A stretch of DNA of 64,000 nt from VBDM01 sp035519135 (GTDB lineage Bacteria > Pseudomonadota > Gammaproteobacteria > Burkholderiales > SG8-39), in NCBI GenBank assembly GCA_035519135.1, contig DATIWX010000133.1:123562-187561 (forward strand), given 5' to 3'. Numbering within the stretch: the stretch's first letter is position 1; every line of letters begins with the position of its first letter. A program made the translations under genes and the position numbers. The notes below the pieces were generated by a model. That model made no database searches. It had not been told where the DNA came from and worked only from the letters and a program-made list of their open reading frames with translations. Below, piece by piece: positions 1 to 8,057 of this stretch.

Positions 1-1477
1 GCACGGCGAGATAGTTATCGCGGAAAGTCGAGTTCTGCTCGGGGTCGAGAACTTCGAGCAGCGCGGAGGCCGGGTCGCCGTGAAAGCCGCCCGCGCCGAG
101 CTTGTCGACCTCGTCGAGCATCATCACGCAGCTGCGCGTGCCGGCCTTGCGCAGGTTCTGGATGATGGTGCCCGGCAGCGAGCCGATGTAGGTGCGCCGG
201 TGACCGCGGATCTCGGCCTCGTCGTGGACGCCACCCAGGCTCACGCGCACGAATTTTCGGCCAGTGGCCCTGGCGATACTCTGCCCGAGCGAGGTCTTGC
301 CCACGCCGGGGGGACCCACGAAGCACAGGATCGGGCTCTTGCCTGAAGGGTTGAGCTTGCGCACCGCGAGGTATTCGAGAATCCGTTTCTTGATCTGCTC
401 GAGGCCGTAGTGGTCGTCGTCCAGGATGTGCCGCGCCTGCGCGATATCGACCGCCTCGACGGCATCGGCCGCCCATGGCAGCTCGACCAGCCAGTCGAGG
501 TAGGTGCGGATCATAGAGTGCTCGCCGGCGCCTTCAGGCATGCGCTCCAGACGCTTCAATTCCTTGCGCGCCTGCTTTTCCACTTCCGCGGGCATCTTCG
601 CTTCGGCGATCGCCTTGCCGAGCTCGGCGATTTCCGCTGCGCCCTCGTCGCCCTCGCCGAGCTCCTTCTGGATCGTGCGCATCTGCTCGCGCAGAAGGTG
701 CTTGCGGTTGCGGTCGTCGAGCGATTCCTTGGTGCGCTCGTCGATGTCGCGCGACACCTTCAACACCTCGATGCGGTGCGCGAGAAGTTCGAGCAGCCGG
801 TCGAGCCGTGTCTTCAGGTCGAATGTCTCGAGCAGCTTCTGCTTTTCCGCAGCACTGATATCCATCAGGCCGGCGATGAAGTCCGCGAGCCGCGCGGGAC
901 CTTCCACGCTCTGCAGCGCGGACACCATTTCCTCCGGCACCTGCGGCAGCAGCTCCAATATCTCGACGGCCCGCTGCTTCAGCCTGAGCGCACGGCCTTC
1001 GATGTCCGGATCGGCCCGGTCGGGTTCCTCAATGAACTCCACGCGCGCGACTGTGAAAGGGTAGCCGTCCAGGAATTGCAGCACGCGGAACCGCTTCATG
1101 CCCTGGCATATCACGTGGTGCGCGCCGTCGGGCGCCGTGATGTAGCGCAGCACGTTGGCAATGGTACCTACCCAGTGCAAGTCGTCGGGACCCGGCAGCT
1201 CGACCTCGGGCTTGCTCTGCAGAAGCACGCCAAGCGGCCGCTCCAGGCGCACGGCCTCCTGCGCCGCGGCGCGCGAGCGCTCCCGTCCTATCATCAGCGG
1301 GAACACGGCGCCTGGGAACAGCACGACGTTACGCACCGGTACAATGACGAGCGCATCTTCCGGCACCGGACGCGAGCTGCCTTGCGACCGGGTTTGCCCG
1401 GCGGGCGTGGCCGCTTCGATGCGTGCTCCGGTGTCGGCGCTGACCGGATTGATGTTGCTCTTGATGTCGTCGTTCAC
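1..1477 (-). CDS. lon: ATP-dependent protease Lon, N-terminal part (cut by window edge)
   Basis: Lon is the cytoplasmic AAA+ serine protease that degrades misfolded and short-lived regulatory proteins. The first 492 codons are visible. They contain the LON substrate-binding domain from about residue 45 (VPVRNVVLFPG), a helical linker, and the start of the AAA+ module with Walker A GPPGVGKT at residues 388-395 and a Walker B-like VMMLDEVDKL. The Ser-Lys protease domain lies beyond position 1. The GTG start at 1477 overlaps the stop of the upstream hsp20 gene as GTGA, which suggests translational coupling. The first 35 or so residues are a poorly conserved extension before the LON domain. Gene order trxC-hsp20-lon fits a heat or oxidative stress operon. 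Confidence 0.95.
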   Translation of the reverse strand, partial: MNDDIKSNINPVSADTGARIEAATPAGQTRSQGSSRPVPEDALVIVPVRNVVLFPGAVFPLMIGRERSRAAAQEAVRLERPLGVLLQSKPEVELPGPDDLHWVGTIANVLRYITAPDGAHHVICQGMKRFRVLQFLDGYPFTVARVEFIEEPDRADPDIEGRALRLKQRAVEILELLPQVPEEMVSALQSVEGPARLADFIAGLMDISAAEKQKLLETFDLKTRLDRLLELLAHRIEVLKVSRDIDERTKESLDDRNRKHLLREQMRTIQKELGEGDEGAAEIAELGKAIAEAKMPAEVEKQARKELKRLERMPEGAGEHSMIRTYLDWLVELPWAADAVEAVDIAQARHILDDDHYGLEQIKKRILEYLAVRKLNPSGKSPILCFVGPPGVGKTSLGQSIARATGRKFVRVSLGGVHDEAEIRGHRRTYIGSLPGTIIQNLRKAGTRSCVMMLDEVDKLGAGGFHGDPASALLEVLDPEQNSTFRDNYLAV

Positions 1478-1887
1478 AATGGTCCTGTCTTGCGCAGCCT
1501 CAGTATCAAGCAGCCATCCACGTACTCGCTCGTTCCGGCGTCAAGTCGCACCTCCGGCAGCCGGATGCGCCGCTCGAAAGGGCCATAGGGAATCTCGAGA
1601 CGCCGTACTGCCCGGGGCGAGCCGGCGAACGGAAAGCGGCGATTGGCGCGCACCACCAGCATGCCTGACTCGTACGCGATCTCGACGCGCTCGATCGCCA
1701 CGCCCGGCAAGGCGACAGCAACGATGATCTCGCTTTCGTCCTCGAACACGTCGACCGGCGGCTCCCACATTGTCTGGGTGCGTCCGGAAGCGGCGAGGCG
1801 GAAGAACTGCCGATGCATGCGCTCGGCCTCGTTCAACAATTCGCAGGCCTGTGCCCACATCCAGCTGGTCGGATCACGTGATGACAT
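1474..1887 (-). CDS. Small heat shock protein, Hsp20/alpha-crystallin family
   Basis: An ATP-independent holdase that keeps unfolding proteins soluble for later refolding or proteolysis. The 137-residue product has a helical N-terminus and an alpha-crystallin domain from about residue 45 (PPVDVFEDESEIIVAVALPG) to the C-terminus. It is close to the usual length of bacterial Hsp20 proteins, but the C-terminal I-x-I tail motif is not obvious. The ATG at 1887 is preferred over an in-frame GTG at 1923 because the longer form would overlap the trxC stop and the ATG follows a GGGTG sequence. It lies 14 bases after trxC and overlaps lon by 4 bases, so chaperone and protease are probably made from one mRNA. 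Confidence 0.88.
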   Translation of the reverse strand: MSSRDPTSWMWAQACELLNEAERMHRQFFRLAASGRTQTMWEPPVDVFEDESEIIVAVALPGVAIERVEIAYESGMLVVRANRRFPFAGSPRAVRRLEIPYGPFERRIRLPEVRLDAGTSEYVDGCLILRLRKTGPL

Positions 1888-1901
1888 GTGCACCCACGAT
1901 A

Positions 1902-2336
1902 TTAGACGTTGGCCTTGATCCACCCGAGCAGTCCGGGCAGATCCATCGCCCCAGAATTCCGCGCGACTTCGCGCCCGTTCCTGAACGCGATCAGCGTCGG
2001 GATTCCGCGAATGCCGAAACGCGCAGCAATGCCCGGCTCGGCTTCGGTGTTGAGCTTGGCGAGCCTCACGTTGGGTGCAAGTTGCGCCGCGGCCCGTTCA
2101 TACGCGGGCGCCATCATGCGGCAGGGTCCGCACCACGGTGCCCAGAAGTCGACCACCAGCGGCAGGTCGTTGGCGCCCACGTGACGGTCGAAGCCCGTCC
2201 GGGTCAGTTCGAACGGATGAGCGGACACCAGCGCCCTCTTGCAGCTTCCGCACTTTGCCCCCGCATCGAGCCGCTCGCGCGGGATGCGGTTGGTAGTATC
2301 GCAGTTGGGGCAAACGACATGCAGATAAGCGTCCAT
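1902..2336 (-). CDS. trxC: Thioredoxin 2 (zinc-finger thioredoxin)
   Basis: Cytoplasmic disulfide reductase that repairs oxidised proteins. The 144-residue protein has the TrxC architecture: an N-terminal zinc finger with Cys9, Cys12, Cys29 and Cys32 (CPNC and CGSC), then a thioredoxin fold with active site WCGPC at residues 68-72 and the cis-proline segment GIPT. Length matches E. coli TrxC (139). It is first in an apparent trxC-hsp20-lon operon. A sigma32-like promoter lies just upstream, although its predicted start point falls almost on the ATG, so either the transcript has a very short leader or the promoter call is wrong. Confidence 0.93.
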   Translation of the reverse strand: MDAYLHVVCPNCDTTNRIPRERLDAGAKCGSCKRALVSAHPFELTRTGFDRHVGANDLPLVVDFWAPWCGPCRMMAPAYERAAAQLAPNVRLAKLNTEAEPGIAARFGIRGIPTLIAFRNGREVARNSGAMDLPGLLGWIKANV

Positions 2337-2344
2337 TTGCCCCC

Positions 2345-2371
2345 ATATGAGGCCGGCTCGAGCGAATTCAA
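2345..2371 (-). promoter_or_regulatory. Sigma32-like heat-shock promoter before trxC-hsp20-lon
   Basis: Read on the minus strand, TTGAAT (2366-2371) is followed after 13 bases by CCTCATAT (2345-2352). The E. coli sigma32 consensus is CTTGAAA, 11-16 bases, CCCCATNT, so both boxes and the spacing fit well. The operon encodes Hsp20 and Lon, classic sigma32 targets. The weak point is that the start point would be within a few bases of the trxC ATG at 2336. Confidence 0.4.
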
Positions 2372-2478
2372 TCAGTTGCGTCTTTGCGCCTCACGCGCAC
2401 CCCTCGCAGGCAAACCCAGAGTGGTGCGCATCGCGCCAGAAACCCTGCGCGGCGCGAAGGCCGGAAGGCCTCGGGCGG

Positions 2479-3072
2479 CTAGGCCGCCGCGTTCGCCGGC
2501 GTGAGTACGCGGCTGTGGGAGGACACGTGCTGGACCAGGAACTCCATCTGGTCCGCGAGGATCTTGCGGTTGGTGAGGATCAGGTACTCGGCCTTGTTCG
2601 GTACGTACGGTGCGTACAGCAGCTCCAGCCCGGACTCTTCCGGCAGGCGGTTGCGCTTGACCCCGTTGCACGAGCGGCACGCGGTGACCACATTCATCCA
2701 GGTGTCGGTGCCGCCGCGCGACACGGGGCGGATGTGGTCACGCGTCAGCCGCAGGAAGCTGAATCCCCCCCCGCAGTAGGCGCAGATGTGACGGTCGCGG
2801 CGGAACAGCTCGCGGTTGTTGAGCGGAGGAATCTGGTTGAAGGCACGCATCGCCATCGCCTTGCCCTTGATCGCGATGATCGAGCGCGCGGTGATGCTGG
2901 AGCGCTTGCCGGTCGCTTGGGAAATGCCGCCGTGGAAAACGAACTCGCGCTCCCCCAGCGTCCACGCGACCAGATTCTTGGCGTAGTAGAAGCAGGCTTG
3001 CTGCCAAGTGACCCAGCGGTGCGGCACACCGTGATTATCGAGCGTCAGAATCAGCGGAATCTCACCCGCCAT
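2479..3072 (-). CDS. HNH endonuclease family protein
   Basis: A 197-residue protein with a C-terminal HNH zinc-nuclease domain: zinc-binding CAYC at 97-100 and CRSC at 132-135 flank the catalytic segment RDHIRPVSRGG (DH at 112-113) and Asn127. The first 85 residues are a conserved N-terminal region of unknown role. This arrangement is widespread in betaproteobacteria as a stand-alone chromosomal gene, not part of a restriction system. The ATG at 3072 is chosen because AGGAG lies 8 bases upstream; an in-frame TTG at 3090 has no ribosome site. It sits 81 bases after the cupin operon and 142 bases before trxC. The cellular substrate is unknown. Confidence 0.85.
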   Translation of the reverse strand: MAGEIPLILTLDNHGVPHRWVTWQQACFYYAKNLVAWTLGEREFVFHGGISQATGKRSSITARSIIAIKGKAMAMRAFNQIPPLNNRELFRRDRHICAYCGGGFSFLRLTRDHIRPVSRGGTDTWMNVVTACRSCNGVKRNRLPEESGLELLYAPYVPNKAEYLILTNRKILADQMEFLVQHVSSHSRVLTPANAAA

Positions 3073-3153
3073 ACCAAAACTCCTGCCCAAACAATCGTCT
3101 GCGGGGGATTGTGCCGCAAAATCCGCTGCCGCGCCACACCTCGACGCCCGATC

Positions 3154-4275
3154 TCACGCCACCACCCGGGGAGGCAGCTCGACCAGCTCGGCGTTGTAGG
3201 CCTCTTCCATCTTCGGTTTCAGGCCGTGCCTGGCGAGAGCTTCGGCGAACGCCTGGCGAATCGCCGGCTTCTCGTCGGCGTAGTCGATCTGGTCGCCGCC
3301 GAGCCGGCGGCTGATCCAGGCCTTCGGGACCCCCTGCAGATTGCGGATCGATGTGGCTTCGTGCTTGAACGCGAGGTAGCGCGCCGGCGTCGTCCCGGTG
3401 TTGAAATGCTGGTGGAACCACATGTTCGGCGGCACGATCATCGACCCGACCTGCCACTCGTAGCGCCGCGGATGGTCGCCCTCGGGCCACATCAGGCTGT
3501 AACCTTCCCCGGAGAGCATGATGACGTGGGCGCCCGGGCCGTGCGCGTGCCCCTTCTTGTACGTCCCAACGGGAAACTGCGAGATATGGCTGTTCATCGA
3601 GCCGCGCGCCATATTGAAGCGGATATGGCCGCCCCCCGCGCCGCGCTCCCTGGCCGGGATCAGCGGCAGGTTGACCGCATCGGCGACGAAATTCGTCTCG
3701 AGCAGCAGGCCCTTCTGCTCGCCCTTGTTGCCGAAATAGTCCGGCTCTCCCGAAAAGCGGTTCTTGAAATCGTGGTTCGTGTTGAACACGAAATTGATGT
3801 CTTCGTAGAGATTGATCACCGCCGGTGCGTTGGTTACCGCGACGTAGCGCACCGGCTCGCGCCCGGCTCCGTTGAAATGCTGGTGCCACGCGTTGAGCGG
3901 GATCGCGAACAGCGACCCGGCTTTCCATTCGAAGGTGACGCGCTGTCCGGCGTCGTTCCACACGGCGGTCGAGCCGCGCCCGCCCAGGACGTAGACCATC
4001 TCCTCGAACAGCTGCCGCTGCGGGGCGAGCTTCCCGCCCGGCGGGATCTCGCACACGTAGCAGTCGTTGGAAGTCCGCGACGCGTCGTGGTTGAGGTAGA
4101 CGCCGGCCCCGCCGCGCCTCGCCCAGGGTTTCAGCTCGATGGTGCGCAGGTTGGGGACGAAGTGCGCGGGAACGATATCCAGGCCTTCGCTGCGCACCCA
4201 CCGCGTGTAAGGCGTGTCCTTCTCGGTGGCGAACTTCTTCGCGAATTCCTCGGGGACGATCGCGTTTCGGGCCAT
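3154..4275 (-). CDS. Double-cupin domain protein, last gene of the MCE/EutA/cupin cluster
   Basis: A 373-residue bicupin. The N-terminal cupin (about residues 60-150) carries NAWHQHFNGAG and the C-terminal cupin (about 215-310) carries NMWFHQHFNTG. Each holds the HxH/Glu type metal-binding set expected of cupins, with EE(M)VYVLGGRG in the first and GHAHGPGAHVIML in the second. No signal peptide is seen, so it is probably cytoplasmic. It lies 5 bases after the cupin gene at 4281-4895. The shared HQHFN signature marks all cupin domains of this locus as one family. Enzyme (for example a dioxygenase or isomerase) or small-molecule binder are both possible; the substrate cannot be read from sequence. 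Confidence 0.85.
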   Translation of the reverse strand: MARNAIVPEEFAKKFATEKDTPYTRWVRSEGLDIVPAHFVPNLRTIELKPWARRGGAGVYLNHDASRTSNDCYVCEIPPGGKLAPQRQLFEEMVYVLGGRGSTAVWNDAGQRVTFEWKAGSLFAIPLNAWHQHFNGAGREPVRYVAVTNAPAVINLYEDINFVFNTNHDFKNRFSGEPDYFGNKGEQKGLLLETNFVADAVNLPLIPARERGAGGGHIRFNMARGSMNSHISQFPVGTYKKGHAHGPGAHVIMLSGEGYSLMWPEGDHPRRYEWQVGSMIVPPNMWFHQHFNTGTTPARYLAFKHEATSIRNLQGVPKAWISRRLGGDQIDYADEKPAIRQAFAEALARHGLKPKMEEAYNAELVELPPRVVA

Positions 4276-4280
4276 GCAGT

Positions 4281-4895
4281 CTACGCGGGTTCCCCGATCC
4301 TGGCCTTGAGATAGCGCTCGACGAGCTCGCCCGTGAGCACCACCCTGGGATCGTACTCGGGCGCGTCCTCGAGCTGCTCCAGGTCGTTCAGCCCACAGTA
4401 CTTGTAGATGCGGTTGATCGCCGAGATGAGCCGCACGGGCTGGTCTGCGCTCGCGTTGAAATGCTGGTGGATGGTATTCGGCGGGATGTAGATCACGTCG
4501 CCCGCCTCCCACTCGTAGCGCTTCACCTCGGCCTGAGGCTTCCAGTGGTAGGTGTCGGTGATCTCGACGTCGCAGTCCTGGTGCAGGTCGTAGCCCCGGC
4601 CTTCGACCACGTACAGGCACTCCTCCGCGAGGTGCCGGTGCCTGCCCGAGCGGCTCCCGGGCGGAATGATCTGCATGTAGGCGTCGACCGTCTCCATGCG
4701 CGTGTTCATCTGCTCGTTGAGGAGATGCTTCAAGAGGCCCTGGCGCGACATCTCCCAGGGCATGTCCTCCGGGTGCACGATCTTCTTGCGCTTGGCGTTG
4801 CGCGCCGGCTGATTCAGCACGTCATCGAGCATCCCCTGGTAGATCTTTGCGTTCGCCGCGCCGCGCTTCCAGGTCTTGGCTTCGCCCCATGCCAT
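4281..4895 (-). CDS. Cupin domain protein (second of three)
   Basis: A 204-residue single-cupin protein. A helical N-terminus of about 70 residues (many Lys/Arg) precedes the cupin barrel, with metal-ligand motif RSGRHRHLAEECLYVVEGRG and second motif NTIHQHFNASADQP. It resembles its two neighbours, so the trio probably arose by duplication. It is 24 bases from the upstream cupin gene and 5 bases from the downstream one. No export signal is present. The role is unknown; co-transcription with an EutA-type ATPase suggests that the cupins act on, or sense, the substrate of the pathway the ATPase serves, but this is inference. Confidence 0.85.
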   Translation of the reverse strand: MAWGEAKTWKRGAANAKIYQGMLDDVLNQPARNAKRKKIVHPEDMPWEMSRQGLLKHLLNEQMNTRMETVDAYMQIIPPGSRSGRHRHLAEECLYVVEGRGYDLHQDCDVEITDTYHWKPQAEVKRYEWEAGDVIYIPPNTIHQHFNASADQPVRLISAINRIYKYCGLNDLEQLEDAPEYDPRVVLTGELVERYLKARIGEPA

Positions 4896-4919
4896 TCGTT
4901 TCTCCGTCCTTTCGCCCGG

Positions 4920-5474
4920 CTACTTCGCGTGGTTGTAGTCGTCCTCGGATTCCCGGGCGCTGAAATCCTTCCCGCCCGGAGCGGGCTCCGTCGGCCGCGG
5001 CTCCACCAGTTGCTGAAACAGCATGTTCATGAACATGTACATCGGCTTGGCCTTGAGCACCAGGGCGCGGGCCGGCCTGTCCGGATCCGCGTTGAAGTGC
5101 TGGTGCACGCAGTTGTTGTGCACCACTGCGACGTCGCCGGCGCTCCAGTCGTAGCGCACGCCGTCGTGAATCTCGTAGCCGCGTCCGTCGAGAATGTAGA
5201 ACGCCGCCTCGTTCACGTGGCCGTGCTTCTGCGACTTGCCGCCCGGGCCGTATTCCTCGAGGTGGATATGCAGCGTCTGCGTGATGCCGTCCACCGGCTC
5301 GACGTAGTGACGGCTGTAGGTCTGCGGACCGTCGACGAACTTGATCTCGCTGCCCTTGCGCACCCGCGGCAGGGCGCGCAGCCGCGCCAGCTCGTCTTTG
5401 AGCTTGTAGTGCCCGGTGATGCCGCGCACAAACACGCGGTCTTTCTTGCTGTGGTAGTGCGACTCGATGCCCAT
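4920..5474 (-). CDS. Cupin domain protein (first of three)
   Basis: A 184-residue protein with one cupin domain: QKHGHVNEAAFYILDGRGYE supplies the first His/Glu metal ligands and NCVHQHFNADPDRP the second motif. The C-terminal 25 residues are charged and probably disordered. It starts 29 bases after the eutA-like gene and is the closest cupin to it. The ATG at 5474 is the only plausible start that leaves the neighbouring gene intact. The family signature HQHFN is shared with the two cupins downstream. Substrate and reaction are not known. Confidence 0.85.
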   Translation of the reverse strand: MGIESHYHSKKDRVFVRGITGHYKLKDELARLRALPRVRKGSEIKFVDGPQTYSRHYVEPVDGITQTLHIHLEEYGPGGKSQKHGHVNEAAFYILDGRGYEIHDGVRYDWSAGDVAVVHNNCVHQHFNADPDRPARALVLKAKPMYMFMNMLFQQLVEPRPTEPAPGGKDFSARESEDDYNHAK

Positions 5475-5503
5475 GCGGCCGATTATACGCCGCCGCCTCC
5501 GCC

Positions 5504-7144
5504 CTACCCGTCGTTCCGCCGGGCGGACCGCGCCCGGCCCGCCCCCTTGGGATCTCGCGGATCCTCGCCGAAGACCAGCGACTTCACCGTCACGGGGACG
5601 GTCTGCGAGGGCATGCGAATGCGTCCGATGTCGATGTAGTCGAAATCCCAGAGTACGACCCCGTCGATCACGAGCACCTCGCTCTCGACGCCCATTTCGT
5701 CGCGCAGGATCGCACCCAGCGTTTGCGCGATATCGCCGTCGACCATGACATATACAGGCATGCGCTTCGCGATGGTTCCGGACAGCCCGCGGCGTATCCC
5801 CAGGGCGAATTCGGCGATGCGCTCGTGCGACGGCGCGCCTTCCCAGCGCAGCGCCAGCGCGGCCTCGCTCTCGCCCTCGACCAGATCGAAGGCCCCGAAG
5901 TGCCTGCGTATCGCCTGCGCCAGCGCGTCCGGGTCGATGCGCTCCCCGCAGGCGTACGTGGGCCGGAGCACCTGCAGGTTTCTCCGTGGAAGCAACGCTC
6001 CCGGATCGGAGATATATATAGTGTTCCCGCTGAGCTGCACGCTGTACTCGGAGGCCCCGAGCGCGGTCGCGCGGATGCACTCCCCCGGCGGCAGCAGCGG
6101 CCAGGGAAGCGCGCCGGCGTCGATCTTCCTTCGCAGCGCGAGCCCCAGCAGCCGGCCGAGGTCGCCGAAATCGCGCGACTCGCGCCGGTAGACGTACTCG
6201 GCGACTCCTCCGGAAAACATCACGCCGTCGACGCCCTCCAGGTCGGGAAGCGCCTCGGTCAGGAACAGGTCCCGCACCGCAGCCGGGATACGCGCCGAGA
6301 CCGAGGCGAGGATAGAGTCGGCCATACTCTCTGCGACCCGTTCAAGGGACGGCGCCTCGACTACATCGCCCCGGTTCCAGCGGAATCCCGCCATGGCGGC
6401 GAGATGCCTCCCCGCTGGATCGAGTCTGGCGATGCGCCCCGCTCCGTCGACGACCAGCAGCCTCCCGCCGACGTGCAGCGCGGCGGTCGCGGTTACCCTT
6501 CCGCCCTCGACCAGAGCGAGCTTGGTGGTGCCGCCGCCGATATCAACGTTGAGAATGCGCTTGGCGGAATCGCGGGACACGCGGGCGGCGCCGGAGCCGA
6601 ACGCGGCGAGCATCGATTCCATGTGGTGCCCGGCGCTGGCGCAGACGAACTCCCCGCGCTGCTCGGCCAGGAGGTTGGCGATCGCGTTGGCGTTCTCGCG
6701 CCGCAGCGCCTCGCCGGTCAGGATCACCGCGCCGGCATCGATATCGTCCGGGTGCAGGCCTGCGTCGGCGAAAGCCTTGTCGATGATGGCGGCCAGCTCG
6801 GCCTCGTCGATCAGCTCCTCGCTCTTGTAAGGCGTGAGCGAGACCGGCGACTGGAACAGCGTCTCGCGGGAAACGACGAAGTACCGGCTCGAGAGCTCCT
6901 CGCCCATGCGCCGCAGATTGATCCTGGAAAAGATGACCTGCGTTCCCGAGGAGCCGATGTCGATGCCCACGCTCCTGAGCGAAACGTGGTCCTGGACCCA
7001 CAGGGGGTTGTCCTCGGGATTCCCTTCGTCCTCGAAGAAATGATCGTGGTCGTGGTCGGCCCCGTCCTCGCCGTCGTGCTGGTGGTCGTGGTCGCTGCCG
7101 TAAAGGTGGTCGGCGAGACTGTGGGGTTTCTTCGGACCGGGCAT
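5504..7144 (-). CDS. eutA: EutA-family ATPase (ethanolamine ammonia-lyase reactivase-like) with His/Asp-rich N-terminus
   Basis: EutA releases damaged adenosylcobalamin from ethanolamine ammonia-lyase using ATP. This 546-residue protein follows EutA along its length: SVGIDIGSSGTQVIFSR (phosphate 1 motif, about 58-75), ILTGEALRRENA, the second phosphate motif NVDIGGGTTKLAL, VMFSGGVAEY, and the ending DYIDIG...VPVTVKSLVFGED. Odd points: a His/Asp-rich stretch at residues 18-35 that E. coli EutA lacks, and no eutB, eutC or cobalamin gene anywhere in the window. The gene sits between a TPR lipoprotein (4 bases upstream) and three cupins. The ATG at 7144 is preferred because the one at 7186 would overlap the preceding gene. 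It may reactivate or remodel another enzyme. Confidence 0.85.
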   Translation of the reverse strand: MPGPKKPHSLADHLYGSDHDHQHDGEDGADHDHDHFFEDEGNPEDNPLWVQDHVSLRSVGIDIGSSGTQVIFSRINLRRMGEELSSRYFVVSRETLFQSPVSLTPYKSEELIDEAELAAIIDKAFADAGLHPDDIDAGAVILTGEALRRENANAIANLLAEQRGEFVCASAGHHMESMLAAFGSGAARVSRDSAKRILNVDIGGGTTKLALVEGGRVTATAALHVGGRLLVVDGAGRIARLDPAGRHLAAMAGFRWNRGDVVEAPSLERVAESMADSILASVSARIPAAVRDLFLTEALPDLEGVDGVMFSGGVAEYVYRRESRDFGDLGRLLGLALRRKIDAGALPWPLLPPGECIRATALGASEYSVQLSGNTIYISDPGALLPRRNLQVLRPTYACGERIDPDALAQAIRRHFGAFDLVEGESEAALALRWEGAPSHERIAEFALGIRRGLSGTIAKRMPVYVMVDGDIAQTLGAILRDEMGVESEVLVIDGVVLWDFDYIDIGRIRMPSQTVPVTVKSLVFGEDPRDPKGAGRARSARRNDG

Positions 7145-7148
7145 GAAA

Positions 7149-8051
7149 TCAGGGACGTCCCGGCGCGGGCTGCCGGGCCTGCACATTGTCGCCGAGCGCG
7201 TCGATCAGGGCACGCGCCTGAGTCGCGCCGTCCGCGTCCCGGTCCGCCTCGCTGACCGCGCGTGCGCGCTCGTAGAAGGAGCGCGCTGCGCCGCGATCGC
7301 CCCGCAGGGCGCTCGCCCGGCCGAGCGCGATCAGGTCCAGGTATATCTTGCGCGGCGAGGCAAGCTCCCGGTCGATGGCGAGGGCTTCTCCCAGGTATGC
7401 GGCCGCAGGCCCCGCGTCGCCGGCGCGTATCGAGATGGTGCCGAGAAGGCGCAAGGCGTTCGCCGACTCCGCGCGATCACCCAATGTGCGGCTGGCGCTC
7501 AGCGCCGCTTTCGCGCTGGCGGCCGCCTGGTCCGGGCGCCCGGATTCGAGCGCAAGCTGCCCTCTGACGTTCTGTATGGCGGCCGAGACCGCGCAACCTC
7601 GCTGCCCGCAGTACGCCGCCGCGCGCTCCACCCACTCGCCGGCGCTCGCGGTCCGACGCTCCTCCAGATCGAGCACCGAGCGGCGCAGCGCCGCCTGGGC
7701 CATGCGTTCCGAAGAATACGGGAGCTGTCCGCGTTCGAGCAGCAGAGCCAGGCTCGCCCGCGCCTCGTCCGCCCTGCCCAGACGCTGATATACGATCGAT
7801 AGATTGATCACGTTCACCGCGATGCTCTCGGCGTCCTCGACCGACCGGGCCAGCCGGACCGCCTCGCGGTACTGCCGCGCCGCGCCTTCAAGATCGCCGT
7901 TGCGCAAGTACGCGTCGGCCCGGCGGTTGGCTTCTATGACCGCGGCCTCGCCGGTGGCGGGCGGGTTCGCCGGCGGCGGCGCGACGCAGCCCGCGAGCAG
8001 AGCCAGGGGCAATGCGGCGGCGCGCAGCAAGGAAGATTTCAAGGACGGCAT
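7149..8051 (-). CDS. TPR-repeat lipoprotein
   Basis: A 300-residue predicted lipoprotein. Residues 1-21 form a lipoprotein signal peptide ending in the lipobox LLAGC with Cys22 as lipidation site, followed by a Pro-rich linker. The rest is helical with several TPR-like units, for example ADAYLRNGDLEGAARQYREA and VNLSIVYQRLGRADEARASL (the latter reading NVINLSIVYQRLG). Such proteins usually act as periplasmic or outer-membrane scaffolds. It lies 6 bases after the MCE gene and 4 bases before eutA, so it is likely to be the outer-membrane partner of the MCE system, as the lipoprotein component is in other MCE operons, although that is inferred from position only. Confidence 0.8.
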   Translation of the reverse strand: MPSLKSSLLRAAALPLALLAGCVAPPPANPPATGEAAVIEANRRADAYLRNGDLEGAARQYREAVRLARSVEDAESIAVNVINLSIVYQRLGRADEARASLALLLERGQLPYSSERMAQAALRRSVLDLEERRTASAGEWVERAAAYCGQRGCAVSAAIQNVRGQLALESGRPDQAAASAKAALSASRTLGDRAESANALRLLGTISIRAGDAGPAAAYLGEALAIDRELASPRKIYLDLIALGRASALRGDRGAARSFYERARAVSEADRDADGATQARALIDALGDNVQARQPAPGRP

Positions 8052-8057
8052 CGAGAG

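Noticed and set aside
410..1588. Plus-strand open frame of 392 codons across lon
   Set aside because: The minus strand encodes an unmistakable Lon N-terminus; the plus frame is its shadow.
5504..7144. Ethanolamine utilisation microcompartment locus
   Set aside because: Only an EutA-type gene is present; no eutBC, shell protein or cobalamin gene occurs in the window.
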